Shown: positions 8,780-17,847 of the stretch, piece by piece
Position numbering within the stretch: the stretch's first letter is position 1
Layout of the letters: every line of letters starts with the position of its first letter
NCBI GenBank assembly: GCA_050184115.1
Contig: JBFXAQ010000001.1
Location: forward strand, 1,271,892 to 1,335,891
From: JACKNG01 sp050184115
Lineage (GTDB): Bacteria > Pseudomonadota > Gammaproteobacteria > Ga0077536
Length of the DNA stretch: 64,000 nucleotides
Reading direction: 5' to 3'
The notes under the pieces: model-generated
Databases searched by the model: none
Seen by the model: the letters and a program-made list of their open reading frames with translations, nothing else
What the model was told of the DNA's origin: nothing
Made by a program: the position numbers and the translations under genes

Positions 8780-9524
8780 GGTGTAACTGGCGCTCGCGCA
8801 CCATGGCTCGGACCCAGCTGGCCTTGTGGTCGTAGGCAAGGATGCCGGCGCGCATGCGGGCGCCGAGTGCGGCGGCGTAGTAGGACGTGAAGGCCATCAC
8901 CATGATGAGCAGCGGAATCAGCATGCGGGTATCGATGGAGGGCTTGTCGAACTTGCTCACCGTCGGACCCTGGTGCAGGGTGCTCCACCATTCCACCGAG
9001 TAATGGATGATGGGGATGTTGACCACGCCGATGAGGGTCAGCACGGCGGCGGCGCGCGCGCCCGTGCGGCGATCGTCGATGGCGCCGTCCAGCGCGATGA
9101 TGCCGAAGTAGAGGAAGAGCAGGATCAGTTCCGAGGTCAGGCGCGCATCCCATACCCACCAGGTACCCCACATCGGTTTGCCCCAGATCGAGCCCGTGAC
9201 CAGCGCGAGGAAGGTGAAGGCGGCGCCGAGCGGCGCGCTCTCCCTGAGCGCGATCTCGGCCAGCTTGATGCGCCACACCAGCGTGCTCAAGGCGGCGCCG
9301 GCCATGCTCATGTAGACGAACAGCGACATCCACGCGCTCGGCACGTGCAGGTAGATGATGCGGAAGCTGTCGCCCTGCTGGTAGTCGGCCGGCGCCAATA
9401 CCAGTCCGCCGACCAGTCCCGCGATGAGCAGCACCGCGGTCACCGCCGTCAACCACGGCGCGAGGCGTGCGCTGAGACGGTAGAAGTGCATCAGCGAGGC
9501 GTACTTGTGCAGAAACGTGAACAT
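8772..9524 (-). CDS. ccmC: Haem handling protein CcmC
   Basis: A 250-residue inner-membrane protein with six membrane helices that loads haem onto CcmE. The WWD motif lies near residues 119-127 (WGTWWVWDAR). Flanking histidines appear in YLHVPSAW near residue 60 and in a later HYSVEWW segment, the positions that coordinate haem in this family. A TTG is one codon upstream, but the ATG at 9524 is preferred; it overlaps the ccmB stop by one base (TGATG). Confidence 0.95.
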   Translation of the reverse strand: MFTFLHKYASLMHFYRLSARLAPWLTAVTAVLLIAGLVGGLVLAPADYQQGDSFRIIYLHVPSAWMSLFVYMSMAGAALSTLVWRIKLAEIALRESAPLGAAFTFLALVTGSIWGKPMWGTWWVWDARLTSELILLFLYFGIIALDGAIDDRRTGARAAAVLTLIGVVNIPIIHYSVEWWSTLHQGPTVSKFDKPSIDTRMLIPLLIMVMAFTSYYAAALGARMRAGILAYDHKASWVRAMVRERQLHHA

Positions 9525-10198
9525 CAACCCATGCGGATCCGTAGTGCCGCCGCGATCGCCCAGGGCGTGAGGGTGAGGGCGAGCACGAACAGGCCGGCGA
9601 GGAAGTAGAGCTCGGCGGCGACGTCGAGTCCGAGCGCCGCGTTGGCGGTCGCGGCGGCGCCGAAAATGAGGAGCGGAATGTACAACGGCAGGATCAACAT
9701 TGCCAGAAGCATGCCGGCTCCGCGCAGGCCAACCGTGAGCGCGCTCACGGCGGCGCCGATGAGACTCATGGTGAGCGTGCCGAGCGCGAGGCTCGCGGCC
9801 AGTATGACCGTGACCTCGCCACGGAGTTCGAGCGCGAGTGCGAGGGGCACCGTGAGCACCACGATGGGCAGGCCGGAGAGCAACCAGTGGGCGAGGGACT
9901 TGGCCAGGCCGACGAGGGCCAGCGGCGCCCCGGAGAGCACCACCAGTTCGAGCGAACCGTCGGCGAAATCGTTGCGGAACAGGGCATCGAGCGAGAGGCT
10001 CGCGGCGAGCAGCGCGGCGACCCAGACGATGCCGGCGGCGACGTCCGTCAGCGCCTGCGGATCAGGCCCGAGCGCGAAGGGATAGAGGATCACGGCGAGG
10101 ACGAAGAACACGAGCGGGTAGACCGCCTCGCTGTGGTTGCGTTGCGCGCGCCTGAGCTCACGGCGGATGACCGCGGCGAACACGCCGGGTGCGCTCAT
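9524..10198 (-). CDS. ccmB: Haem exporter membrane subunit CcmB
   Basis: A 224-residue integral membrane protein with six hydrophobic segments, the permease partner of the CcmA ATPase. The family-typical N-terminus with charged residues before helix 1 (VIRRELRRAQRNHSEAV) is present. The complex uses ATP to release holo-CcmE from CcmCD. The ATG at 10198 overlaps the ccmA stop by four bases. Confidence 0.94.
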   Translation of the reverse strand: MSAPGVFAAVIRRELRRAQRNHSEAVYPLVFFVLAVILYPFALGPDPQALTDVAAGIVWVAALLAASLSLDALFRNDFADGSLELVVLSGAPLALVGLAKSLAHWLLSGLPIVVLTVPLALALELRGEVTVILAASLALGTLTMSLIGAAVSALTVGLRGAGMLLAMLILPLYIPLLIFGAAATANAALGLDVAAELYFLAGLFVLALTLTPWAIAAALRIRMG

Positions 10199-10830
10199 GC
10201 AACGGGACTCCCGAGTTCGACGACGTCGACCGGGTGGCGGCTGTCGAACGCCTGGTGGGTGGCGATGAGGACGATGCCGCCGCCGTCGAGGTGCTCGTCG
10301 ATCAGGCCTTCGAGCAGGCGGCGGCCTTCGATGTCGAGCGCGGTGAAGGGCTCGTCGATCAACCACAGCACCGTGTCGTACAGGGCCAGCCGTGCGAGCG
10401 CTACGCGCTGGCGCTGGCCGGCCGACAACTGGCGTACGGGACGGCGCGCGAAGCGGCGGGCATCGAGCCGGGCGAGCGCGGCGAGCGGCTGGCAGCGGCG
10501 GGGCGCCCGGCTGAGCGCGGCATGGAAGGCGAGGTTCTCGAGCGCATCGAGTTCGCCGCTCAAGCCGGGCAGGTGGCCGATGTAGTTCAACTCCGCGAGG
10601 AAAGTGCCGCTACCCGAGAGTGGCACGCCGCGCCAGCAGACGCGGCCGGCCGCGGGGCTGACCAGCCCGGCGAGCGTGCGCATGATCGATGTCTTGCCGC
10701 TGCCGTTGGGGCCCTTGAGTTGGACCAGTGCACCGGCCCGAGCTTCGAGATCGAACCGTTCGACGAGGGTCAGACGGCCACGCTCGACCGTCAGGTCGCG
10801 GACCTCGAGGCAAGGAGGGACGGCGCTCAC
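10195..10830 (-). CDS. ccmA: Haem exporter ATP-binding protein CcmA
   Basis: A 211-residue ABC ATPase. The Walker A is GPNGSGKT at residues 40-47, the signature LSAGQ is at 135-139, and Walker B with the catalytic glutamate is LWLIDEP (Glu160). Length is typical for CcmA. It is the first of the nine ccm genes; the only same-strand gene before it is the 132-aa hypothetical, which ends 53 bp upstream. Confidence 0.94.
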   Translation of the reverse strand: MSAVPPCLEVRDLTVERGRLTLVERFDLEARAGALVQLKGPNGSGKTSIMRTLAGLVSPAAGRVCWRGVPLSGSGTFLAELNYIGHLPGLSGELDALENLAFHAALSRAPRRCQPLAALARLDARRFARRPVRQLSAGQRQRVALARLALYDTVLWLIDEPFTALDIEGRRLLEGLIDEHLDGGGIVLIATHQAFDSRHPVDVVELGSPVA

Positions 10831-10883
10831 GGCGAGCGTGTCGGGACGGGGGACGCGCCGTAACGCGCTCGCGCGAACGTGGC

Positions 10884-11282
10884 TCAGTCGATGCGGAACT
10901 TGCCGCCGCCGGGCATGCCAAGGCCGGGTGCGGCACCCTGCCCCGGGACGACGATGCGCGAGGCTTCCTCGCGGGCAAGTTCGCGGGCGCGCTCGTTGAG
11001 GCGCTCGATGGCACCGCGCACGCCCTCGGGGAACAGCCGGCAGGCCTCTTCCAGGGAGTCGGCGTCGAGCGGGAACTGGACGGGGATCGGGCCCATCTGG
11101 GTCATCAGGGTAGTGTCGCCGATGAAGCGTTGTGGACGGGCCGGGTCATCGCTGCCATCGACGCGGATCGGCACGAGGCGGCGGATGGTGGCGGCATGAA
11201 GATCGGTGATCGACTCCTCGCGGTAGAGGTTCGCGGTGTCGACCGCGACGGAATCGAGGCCGGGGTGGGCGGCATCGGACAT
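10884..11282 (-). CDS. Hypothetical protein upstream of ccmA
   Basis: A 132-residue protein I do not recognise. The start at 11282 gives MSDAAHPGLDSVAVDTANLY. It contains YREESITDL, a central segment RPQRFIGDTTLMTQMGPIPV that looks beta-rich, then a helical charged stretch (EGVRGAIERLNERARELARE) and a glycine/proline-rich tail. There is no signal peptide or membrane segment, so it is probably cytoplasmic. It lies 53 bp upstream of ccmA on the same strand and could be co-transcribed, but nothing in it points to haem or cytochromes. Confidence 0.7.
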   Translation of the reverse strand: MSDAAHPGLDSVAVDTANLYREESITDLHAATIRRLVPIRVDGSDDPARPQRFIGDTTLMTQMGPIPVQFPLDADSLEEACRLFPEGVRGAIERLNERARELAREEASRIVVPGQGAAPGLGMPGGGKFRID

Positions 11283-11421
11283 GCTTGATTCTCCCGCGCG
11301 TGAAAAGTGCGACATGCTACCAGATACGCCGATTTCGAGGGCGCCGCGAGCGCCAATTGTTAACACCGCGCTGGAAGCGATTGTGTAGAATGCGCCGGTC
11401 TCGGAGGCACTCGATCCCACT

Positions 11422-12432
11422 ATGAAGGTTCTGGTCACCGGCGTTGCCGGATTCATAGGCGCACGCCTGACTGACAAGCTGCTCGAACGCGGCGACGAGG
11501 TCGTCGGCGTCGACAATCTCAATGACTACTACGACGTCTCGCTCAAGCTCGGACGGCTCGGCCGCTTCGAGAACCACGCGAATTTCACGTTCCACAAGCT
11601 CGACATCGAGAATCGCCCGGCGATGGCCGAGCTGTTCGCCACGGTAAGGCCCGCGCGCGTGGTCCACCTCGCCGCCCAGGCCGGCGTGCGCTACTCGCTG
11701 GAGAATCCCCACGCCTACATCGATGCCAACATCGTCGGCACCATGAACGTGCTCGAGGGCTGCCGGCACAACGGGGTCGAACATCTCGTCTACGCCTCGT
11801 CGAGCTCGGTCTACGGTGCCAATACGCGCATGCCGTTCTCCGTCCACGACAACGTCGATCACCCCGTCTCGCTGTACGCGGCGACCAAGAAGGCCAACGA
11901 GCTGATGGCGCACACCTACAGCCATCTCTACGGACTGCCGACGACGGGCCTGCGCTTCTTCACCGTCTACGGACCGTGGGGCCGCCCGGACATGTCCTTG
12001 TTCCTGTTCACGCGCAAGATCCTCGCTGGCGAGCCCATCGACGTCTTCAACTACGGCAAGCACCGGCGCGATTTCACCTACGTCGACGACATCGTCGGTG
12101 GCGTCATCGGCTGCCTGGACACGATCGCCACGCCGAACCCCGACTGGTCGGGTGATGAGCCGGATCCGGGTACGGCGCGGGCACCGCACCGCATCTACAA
12201 CATCGGCAACAATTCACCGGTCGAGCTGATGGATTTCATCGCAACGCTCGAAGAATGTCTTGGCATCAAGGCCAGGATGAACATGCTGCCCCTGCAGCCT
12301 GGCGACGTTCCGGATACCTATGCCGATGTCCAGGCCCTGGTCGATGACATCGGCTACAAGCCGGGCACCCCGATCCGCCAGGGCATCGCGAACTTCGTGG
12401 CCTGGTACAAGGAGTATTACAAGATCCCATGA
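11422..12432 (+). CDS. UDP-glucuronate 4-epimerase-type SDR (CapI/LspL-like)
   Basis: A 336-residue extended short-chain dehydrogenase/reductase. It has the NAD-binding GVAGFIG at residues 7-13, the serine region SSSSVYG, and the catalytic pair Tyr152 and Lys156 (YAATKK). The DNLNDYYDVSLK start and the KHRRDFTYVDDI segment are typical of UDP-glucuronate 4-epimerases, which make UDP-galacturonate. It is the first gene of a plus-strand run, and its stop overlaps the next start (ATGA). Ugd two genes downstream would supply its UDP-glucuronate substrate, which supports the assignment. Confidence 0.85.
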   Translation: MKVLVTGVAGFIGARLTDKLLERGDEVVGVDNLNDYYDVSLKLGRLGRFENHANFTFHKLDIENRPAMAELFATVRPARVVHLAAQAGVRYSLENPHAYIDANIVGTMNVLEGCRHNGVEHLVYASSSSVYGANTRMPFSVHDNVDHPVSLYAATKKANELMAHTYSHLYGLPTTGLRFFTVYGPWGRPDMSLFLFTRKILAGEPIDVFNYGKHRRDFTYVDDIVGGVIGCLDTIATPNPDWSGDEPDPGTARAPHRIYNIGNNSPVELMDFIATLEECLGIKARMNMLPLQPGDVPDTYADVQALVDDIGYKPGTPIRQGIANFVAWYKEYYKIP

Positions 12433-13718
12433 GCACGCATGACAGAAAGGTTGCGGTGGTCGGCCTCGGTTATGTCGGTCTACCGGTGGCAGTGGCGTTC
12501 GGGCGCAGCGCGCAGACGGTTGGCTTCGACATCAACGCCGCGCGCATCGCCGAACTCGAGGGCGGTCACGACAGCACGCTCGAGGTCGAGGACGCGGATC
12601 TCGCCGCCAGCGACATCCTGTTCACCTCCGATCCGGCGGATCTCAAGCGGGCCGATTTTCACATCGTCGCCGTGCCGACGCCGATCGACCATGCCAAGCG
12701 GCCGGACCTGACGCCGGTCCTGCGCGCCTCGGAGACGCTCGGTGCGCAGATCAAGCGCGGCGACATCGTGGTCTTCGAATCGACGGTCTACCCGGGCGCG
12801 ACCGAGGAGGATTGCGTGCCCGTGCTCGAACGCATGTCGGGGCTGAAGTGCGGCAAGGACTTCTTCGTCGGCTATTCGCCCGAGCGCATCAACCCCGGCG
12901 ACAAGGAACACACCTTCACCAAGATCACCAAGGTGGTCTCGGGGCAGACGCCGGAGATCCTGGACATCGTCGCCAACGTCTACGGCAGCGTGGTCACCGC
13001 CGGCGTCCACCGAGCGCCGACCATCAAGGTCGCCGAGGCGGCCAAAGTCATCGAGAACACGCAGCGCGACCTCAACATCGCGTTGATGAACGAGCTTGCG
13101 CTGATATTCGACCGCATGGACATCGACACCCGCGACGTGCTGACGGCTGCCGGTACCAAGTGGAACTTCCTCAAGTTCGAACCCGGTCTCGTCGGCGGCC
13201 ACTGCATCGGCGTCGACCCTTACTACCTGACGCACAAGGCGGCCATCCTCGGCTACTCCCCGCAGGTCATTCTGGCCGGGCGGGCGATCAACGACGGCAT
13301 GGGGCAGCACGTCGCGCAGCAGGCCATCCGTGAGCTCATCGCCGCGGGCGGGGCGGTGCGCGGCAGCGTGGTCACCATTCTCGGTTTTACGTTCAAGGAG
13401 GATGTGCCGGATCTGCGCAACACCCGGGTCATCGACATCGTCGAGGAACTCCGTACCTACGACATCCGGGTGCAGATACACGACCCGTTCGCGGATTCCC
13501 ACGAAGCGCAAGAGGAATACGGCATCGAACTCACGGCGCTCGCGGATCTCGAGCCCGCGAGCGTGGTCATCTTTGCCGTGCCGCACCGCGACTACCTGAG
13601 TGGCGGCTGGCCGCTGGTCGCGGCGCGTCTCGCCGACGGCCGCGGCGCCGTGCTCGATGTCAAGGGACGCCTGGATCGCGACGCGATACCCGCGGGCGTG
13701 ACCCTCTGGCGGTTGTGA
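12429..13718 (+). CDS. tviB: UDP-N-acetylhexosamine 6-dehydrogenase (TviB/WbpO type)
   Basis: A 429-residue member of the UDP-glucose/GDP-mannose dehydrogenase family. It has the Rossmann motif GLGYVGLP at residues 12-19, the catalytic cysteine Cys259 in GGHCIGVDPYYL, and the NT-x-x-x-D-stabilising GYSPERINPGD stretch typical of enzymes that oxidise UDP-GlcNAc or UDP-GalNAc to the uronic acid. It is translationally coupled to the epimerase before it. Given the AsnB-type amidotransferase and WbpV/L/M-like genes at 55.7-62.6 kb, UDP-GalNAc to UDP-GalNAcA is a plausible reaction, but GlcNAc specificity cannot be excluded. Confidence 0.88.
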   Translation: MSTHDRKVAVVGLGYVGLPVAVAFGRSAQTVGFDINAARIAELEGGHDSTLEVEDADLAASDILFTSDPADLKRADFHIVAVPTPIDHAKRPDLTPVLRASETLGAQIKRGDIVVFESTVYPGATEEDCVPVLERMSGLKCGKDFFVGYSPERINPGDKEHTFTKITKVVSGQTPEILDIVANVYGSVVTAGVHRAPTIKVAEAAKVIENTQRDLNIALMNELALIFDRMDIDTRDVLTAAGTKWNFLKFEPGLVGGHCIGVDPYYLTHKAAILGYSPQVILAGRAINDGMGQHVAQQAIRELIAAGGAVRGSVVTILGFTFKEDVPDLRNTRVIDIVEELRTYDIRVQIHDPFADSHEAQEEYGIELTALADLEPASVVIFAVPHRDYLSGGWPLVAARLADGRGAVLDVKGRLDRDAIPAGVTLWRL

Positions 13719-13722
13719 CGTC

Positions 13723-15027
13723 ATGAAGGTCGTGATGATCGGCACGGGCTACGTCGGCCTGGTGTCGGGAACCTGCTTCGCCGAGTTCGGTGCGGACGTC
13801 ACCTGTGTGGACGTCGATCAGACCAAGATCGACAAGCTCAAGGCCGGCCGCATCCCCATCTACGAACCCGGTCTCGATCGCCTGGTTGAAGCCAACGTCG
13901 CCGCCGGACGGCTGCAGTTCACCACTGATATCGGCCCGGCCGTGCGCGGCGCCGACCTCGTGTTCATCGCCGTGGGCACGCCGAGCCGGCGTGGCGAGGG
14001 CTTTGCCGATCTGACGTACGTCTACGAGGCGGCGCGCCAGATCGCGACCCACCTCGAGGGCTACACCGTCATCGTCGACAAATCGACGGTCCCCGTCGGT
14101 ACGGCACGTAACGTCGAGCGCATCGTACGCGAGACCAATCCCGCAGCCGATTTCGATGTCGCCTCCAACCCCGAGTTCCTGCGCGAAGGCGCCGCCATCG
14201 CCGACTTCATGCGTCCGGATCGGGTCGTCATCGGCGTCGAGAGCGAGCGCGCCGAGAAGCGGCTGCGCGAACTCTACCGCCCGCTCAACCTGCGTGAGAC
14301 GCCGATCCTCGTCACCAATCTCGAAAGCGCGGAACTGATCAAGTACGCCGCGAACGCCTTCCTCGCCACCAAGATCAGTTTCATCAACGAGATCTCGGTA
14401 CTGTGCGAAGCGGTCGGCGCCGACGTGCACTCGGTGGCCAAGGGCATGGGCATGGACGGTCGCATCGGCTCGAAATTCCTGCACCCGGGGCCGGGTTATG
14501 GCGGCTCGTGCTTCCCCAAGGACACCCAGGCCCTGGTGCGCATCGCGCAGGAGCACGGCGCGGGCAGCCGCATCGTCGAAGCGGTCATCGAAGTCAACGC
14601 CGCGCAGAAGGCGCGCATGATCAAGAAGATTCGAAGTGCCCTCGGCGGCAGCGAGGCCGGCAAGACGATCGGCGTGCTGGGGCTCACGTTCAAGCCCGAG
14701 ACGGACGACATGCGTGACTCGCCGGCCCTCTCCATCCTGCCGCCCCTGTTGGAGAAGGGCGCGAAGATCCTGGCGCACGATCCGCAAGGCATGCACGAAG
14801 CGCGTGGACTACTGCCTGCCGAGGTCGTCTACTGCGACGAGATGTACGACGTGTGTAGGGACGCCGACGCGGTTGTTCTGCTCACGGAATGGAACGCCTA
14901 CCGCGGCCTCGACCTCCAGCGCATCCGCGCCGCCATGCGTGGCCGCGCGCTGATCGATCTGCGCAACATCTACGAACGCGCGGCGGTCGAGGCACTCGGC
15001 TTCGAGTACCATTGCGTCGGCCGCTGA
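13723..15027 (+). CDS. ugd: UDP-glucose 6-dehydrogenase
   Basis: A 434-residue protein that converts UDP-glucose to UDP-glucuronate with NAD. It begins MKVVMIGTGYVGLVSGTCFA and has the catalytic Cys263 in GYGGSCFPKD, with the conserved KSTVPVGT and SNPEFLREG segments. Length and motifs fit bacterial Ugd closely. It follows the previous gene by four bases. Its substrate would come from GalU, encoded at the far right of the window, and its product would feed the 4-epimerase at 11422. Confidence 0.95.
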   Translation: MKVVMIGTGYVGLVSGTCFAEFGADVTCVDVDQTKIDKLKAGRIPIYEPGLDRLVEANVAAGRLQFTTDIGPAVRGADLVFIAVGTPSRRGEGFADLTYVYEAARQIATHLEGYTVIVDKSTVPVGTARNVERIVRETNPAADFDVASNPEFLREGAAIADFMRPDRVVIGVESERAEKRLRELYRPLNLRETPILVTNLESAELIKYAANAFLATKISFINEISVLCEAVGADVHSVAKGMGMDGRIGSKFLHPGPGYGGSCFPKDTQALVRIAQEHGAGSRIVEAVIEVNAAQKARMIKKIRSALGGSEAGKTIGVLGLTFKPETDDMRDSPALSILPPLLEKGAKILAHDPQGMHEARGLLPAEVVYCDEMYDVCRDADAVVLLTEWNAYRGLDLQRIRAAMRGRALIDLRNIYERAAVEALGFEYHCVGR

Positions 15028-15057
15028 GCAGCGTGGTATCCCCGCCGGCGGTGGGAT

Positions 15058-15081
15058 GAGAACCGCCGTCGGGCGGTTCTC
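15058..15081. terminator. Perfect 10-bp stem-loop after ugd
   Basis: GAGAACCGCC is followed by four bases and its exact reverse complement GGCGGTTCTC, 30 bp after the ugd stop and about 100 bp before the MBOAT gene. No T tract follows, so it may be a weak terminator, an mRNA-stabilising stem-loop or an attenuation element rather than a classical terminator. Confidence 0.5.
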
Positions 15082-15178
15082 GACGGGCCCCATGCGGCGT
15101 GCGGACGGAAACGGGCCGAATTCCTGGTCTGTGCCCGCGCAGGCCACCTGACCAGCGCGGTACGTCCGCCGATCTGAC

Positions 15179-16552
15179 ATGTTGTTTCCATCGCAGGTCT
15201 TCCTGCTGCTGTTCCTGCCGCTGACGCTGCTGGCCTATTACGGCGTTGCCACCGGAGTGCGTCTGCGCGTGGAACTGCTGGCATTGGCCTCGCTCCTCTT
15301 CTACGGCTGGTGGGACGTCCGCTTTCTGCCGTTGTTGCTTGCGACGATAGGTCTCAACTGGCTCACCGCCGCGTCTTACACGAGGACACGGCAGGGCATC
15401 TGGCTAGTGCTCGGCATCGTCTTCAACCTCGCCGTGCTCGGCCTGTTCAAGTACACGAACTTTCTCGCTGAGAGCGTACTGGCCCTGCTCGGTGTGCCGT
15501 TCGAGCCATGGACCATCGTCCTGCCGCTCGGCATCAGTTTCTTCACCTTCCAGCAGATCTCCTACCTCGTCGACCTGCGACGCGCCGAAACGCCGCTGTA
15601 CACGCTGCCGGAATATGCCGCCTACGTCGCTTTCTTCCCGCAGCTGATTGCGGGTCCTATCGTGCGCCACAACGAACTCATCCCGCAGTTCCGGGTGGTG
15701 TGCGAACGCGCGCCGCAGACCGAGACCATCGCGCGCGGGCTGATCCTGCTCATCCTCGGTCTCGGCAAGAAGGTCTTCCTCGCCGACAAGCTCGCGCCGC
15801 TCGCCGACGCCGGCTTCGGGGCAGCTGAGTTCGCCGTGCCGGGCGGCCTGTCGGCGTGGCAGGCCGCGCTCTCCTATTCCCTGCAGTTGTACTTCGATTT
15901 CTCCAGCTATTCGGACATGGCGATGGGCCTCGCCGGCCTGTTCGGCTTCGATCTGCCGCTCAATTTCGACAAACCCTACCGTGCGCTCAGTGTGCGCGAG
16001 TTCTGGCGACGCTGGCACATGACCCTGTCACGCTTCCTGCGTGATTACCTCTACATCCCGCTCGGTGGCAGTCACCAGGGCGCGGGGCGAACCTATGCGG
16101 TGGCGCTGGGAACGATGCTGTTATGTGGGCTGTGGCACGGGGCCGGCTGGACCTTCGTCGCCTGGGGCGGCCTGCACGGACTCGGGGTCTGCGTGAACCG
16201 CTGGTGGGGCGCGCACGGACCACCGCTGCCGGCGATCGCTGCCTGGTTGCTGACCCTGTTGTTCGTCGTCGTCGGCTGGGTGTTGTTCCGTGCCGAGAGT
16301 TTCAGCGTCGCCGCGAACGTGTTGAACGGCATGGTTGGCATTGCCGGGACAGGAAAGTTCGACGACGACGGCTGGATCGTGATCGGCCTCGGTGCGGCCT
16401 TCGCGCTGGCCGGTCCGAGCAATGTCGAGTTGGCGCATGGGCGACTGCTGGCGACCCCGGTCGCCCGTTCGCTGCTCGCCTTGCTGCTGGTTGCGATCCT
16501 CATGCGTGTCGGCCAGGGTCGCGCGCTCGAGTTCATCTACTTCCAGTTCTGA
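15179..16552 (+). CDS. MBOAT family O-acyltransferase (AlgI-like)
   Basis: A 457-residue polytopic membrane protein of the MBOAT family, related to alginate O-acetylase AlgI and DltB. It starts MLFPSQVFLLLFLPLT, as family members do. The conserved FWRRWHMTLSRFLRDYLYIP segment carries His280, and GLWHGAGWTFVAWGGLHG carries the catalytic His320. It would pass acetyl (or another acyl) groups across the inner membrane for polysaccharide O-acylation. The SGNH-like protein gene begins 2 bp after its stop, the usual pairing of transporter and transferase. Confidence 0.92.
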   Translation: MLFPSQVFLLLFLPLTLLAYYGVATGVRLRVELLALASLLFYGWWDVRFLPLLLATIGLNWLTAASYTRTRQGIWLVLGIVFNLAVLGLFKYTNFLAESVLALLGVPFEPWTIVLPLGISFFTFQQISYLVDLRRAETPLYTLPEYAAYVAFFPQLIAGPIVRHNELIPQFRVVCERAPQTETIARGLILLILGLGKKVFLADKLAPLADAGFGAAEFAVPGGLSAWQAALSYSLQLYFDFSSYSDMAMGLAGLFGFDLPLNFDKPYRALSVREFWRRWHMTLSRFLRDYLYIPLGGSHQGAGRTYAVALGTMLLCGLWHGAGWTFVAWGGLHGLGVCVNRWWGAHGPPLPAIAAWLLTLLFVVVGWVLFRAESFSVAANVLNGMVGIAGTGKFDDDGWIVIGLGAAFALAGPSNVELAHGRLLATPVARSLLALLLVAILMRVGQGRALEFIYFQF

Positions 16553-16554
16553 GC

Positions 16555-17580
16555 ATGGACTGGCTGCTGTACTGCCGTCGGTTGCTCCTCACCGCCCTGG
16601 TGCTGGCGTCCGTACTCTATGCCTTCATTCTGATTCTGGATCCCTACCAGAACGTACCCTTTTCACCGGCGCTGGACCGAGCTCCGATTGCCACCAACCA
16701 GCGTTTCTCCTACCCGGCGATCGCGCGCGACCCGGCCTTCGATTCAGTCGTTATCGGTACTTCGACCTCGCGCCTGATCGACCCGAGTGCGCTCGGCGCT
16801 GCGACCGGTGCACGCTTTGCCAACCTCGCGATGAACTCGGCCACGGCCTACGAGCAGCGGCGCATCTATGACCTCTTCCTGCGCCATCATCCTAGCCCCC
16901 GCTTCCTGGTTCTCGGTGTCGACGAGACGTGGTGCAACCGGGCGGCAGAGATGGAGCGCTACACCTTCCGCGATTTCCCCGAGTGGATGTACGACGCCTC
17001 GCGGTGGAACGACGTTGCCTACCTGTTCAACGACAAGGCGCTCGAAGATGCAGTGCGCATGGCTGAACTGCTGCTGGGACAACGCGAGGCGAAATACCGT
17101 CGCGACGGCTACCGGGATTTCACCAGGGACCTGCCGGCGTGGGAGGCCAGAGCGGTCGCCGCGCGGTTGCACGGCGGGGCCACTGACGAGATCCCGCCAC
17201 TGGCGATGGCTCCCGCGCGGGCTCACCCCGGATGGACCTATCCTCGCCTGAACGAATTGCGAGCCCTGCTCGATGCGACTGCGACGGCGACGCGCATACT
17301 GCTGGTAATGCCACCCTTGCACGCACGTTATCTCGCGGCGCGCGCCGAAAGCCTGGCCGAATGCAAGGGGCGCCTGGGTGCGATGGCCAGTGTCCGGCCG
17401 AACCTCTCGGTGCTCGACTACATGGCGGTGTCCGCGTTGACATCCGATGACCGCAATTACTTCGATCCGGTGCACTTCACGCGTGCGGTCTCGGCCATGG
17501 TCGAGTCCGATATCGGCGCGGTCCTGCGCGGAGCGCCGCCACTGTCGGCCTATGGTCGATTGATGCCACCGGCCGAGTAG
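16555..17580 (+). CDS. SGNH-hydrolase-like partner of the MBOAT protein
   Basis: A 341-residue protein with an N-terminal membrane anchor (about residues 8-28) and a presumably periplasmic domain. GTSTSR at residues 68-73 resembles the nucleophile block of SGNH hydrolases and DPVHFTRA at 304-311 supplies the Asp-x-x-His pair (Asp304, His307). Such proteins (AlgJ, AlgX, DltD-like) complete O-acetylation of surface polymers with an MBOAT partner, which is the gene directly upstream. I infer O-acyltransferase activity; direct family membership needs a profile search. Confidence 0.78.
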   Translation: MDWLLYCRRLLLTALVLASVLYAFILILDPYQNVPFSPALDRAPIATNQRFSYPAIARDPAFDSVVIGTSTSRLIDPSALGAATGARFANLAMNSATAYEQRRIYDLFLRHHPSPRFLVLGVDETWCNRAAEMERYTFRDFPEWMYDASRWNDVAYLFNDKALEDAVRMAELLLGQREAKYRRDGYRDFTRDLPAWEARAVAARLHGGATDEIPPLAMAPARAHPGWTYPRLNELRALLDATATATRILLVMPPLHARYLAARAESLAECKGRLGAMASVRPNLSVLDYMAVSALTSDDRNYFDPVHFTRAVSAMVESDIGAVLRGAPPLSAYGRLMPPAE

Positions 17581-17710
17581 TGCGAAGCATGACTGTCCCG
17601 AACGTTCCTTCGACCCCATGGCATCCCCAGGGTGGACGGCGCGGCGTTGGCTGTATCGATACTTCGTCCGGCGAGCGTGGTGTCCGACTGGGGGACGCCG
17701 ACGCTTCGTC

Positions 17711-17716
17711 TACAAT
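17711..17716 (+). promoter_or_regulatory. Possible -10 element in the 267-bp gap before the methyltransferase
   Basis: TACAAT stands out in the G+C-rich gap 17581-17847, 131 bp before the next start. No good -35 hexamer lies 16-18 bp upstream. The gap holds nothing else I can support. Confidence 0.25.
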
Positions 17717-17847
17717 TCCGGGCGACCACAACGCGAGCGAGCAGGCCGAGAACAGATGAAGGTGGGGGGCACAGCAGCCGTGGCGTCAGCGTACGACCGC
17801 AGCCTCGTCCAGCGGCGCCGGCGCGGCGCATGCGGGGCCCGGTACTG

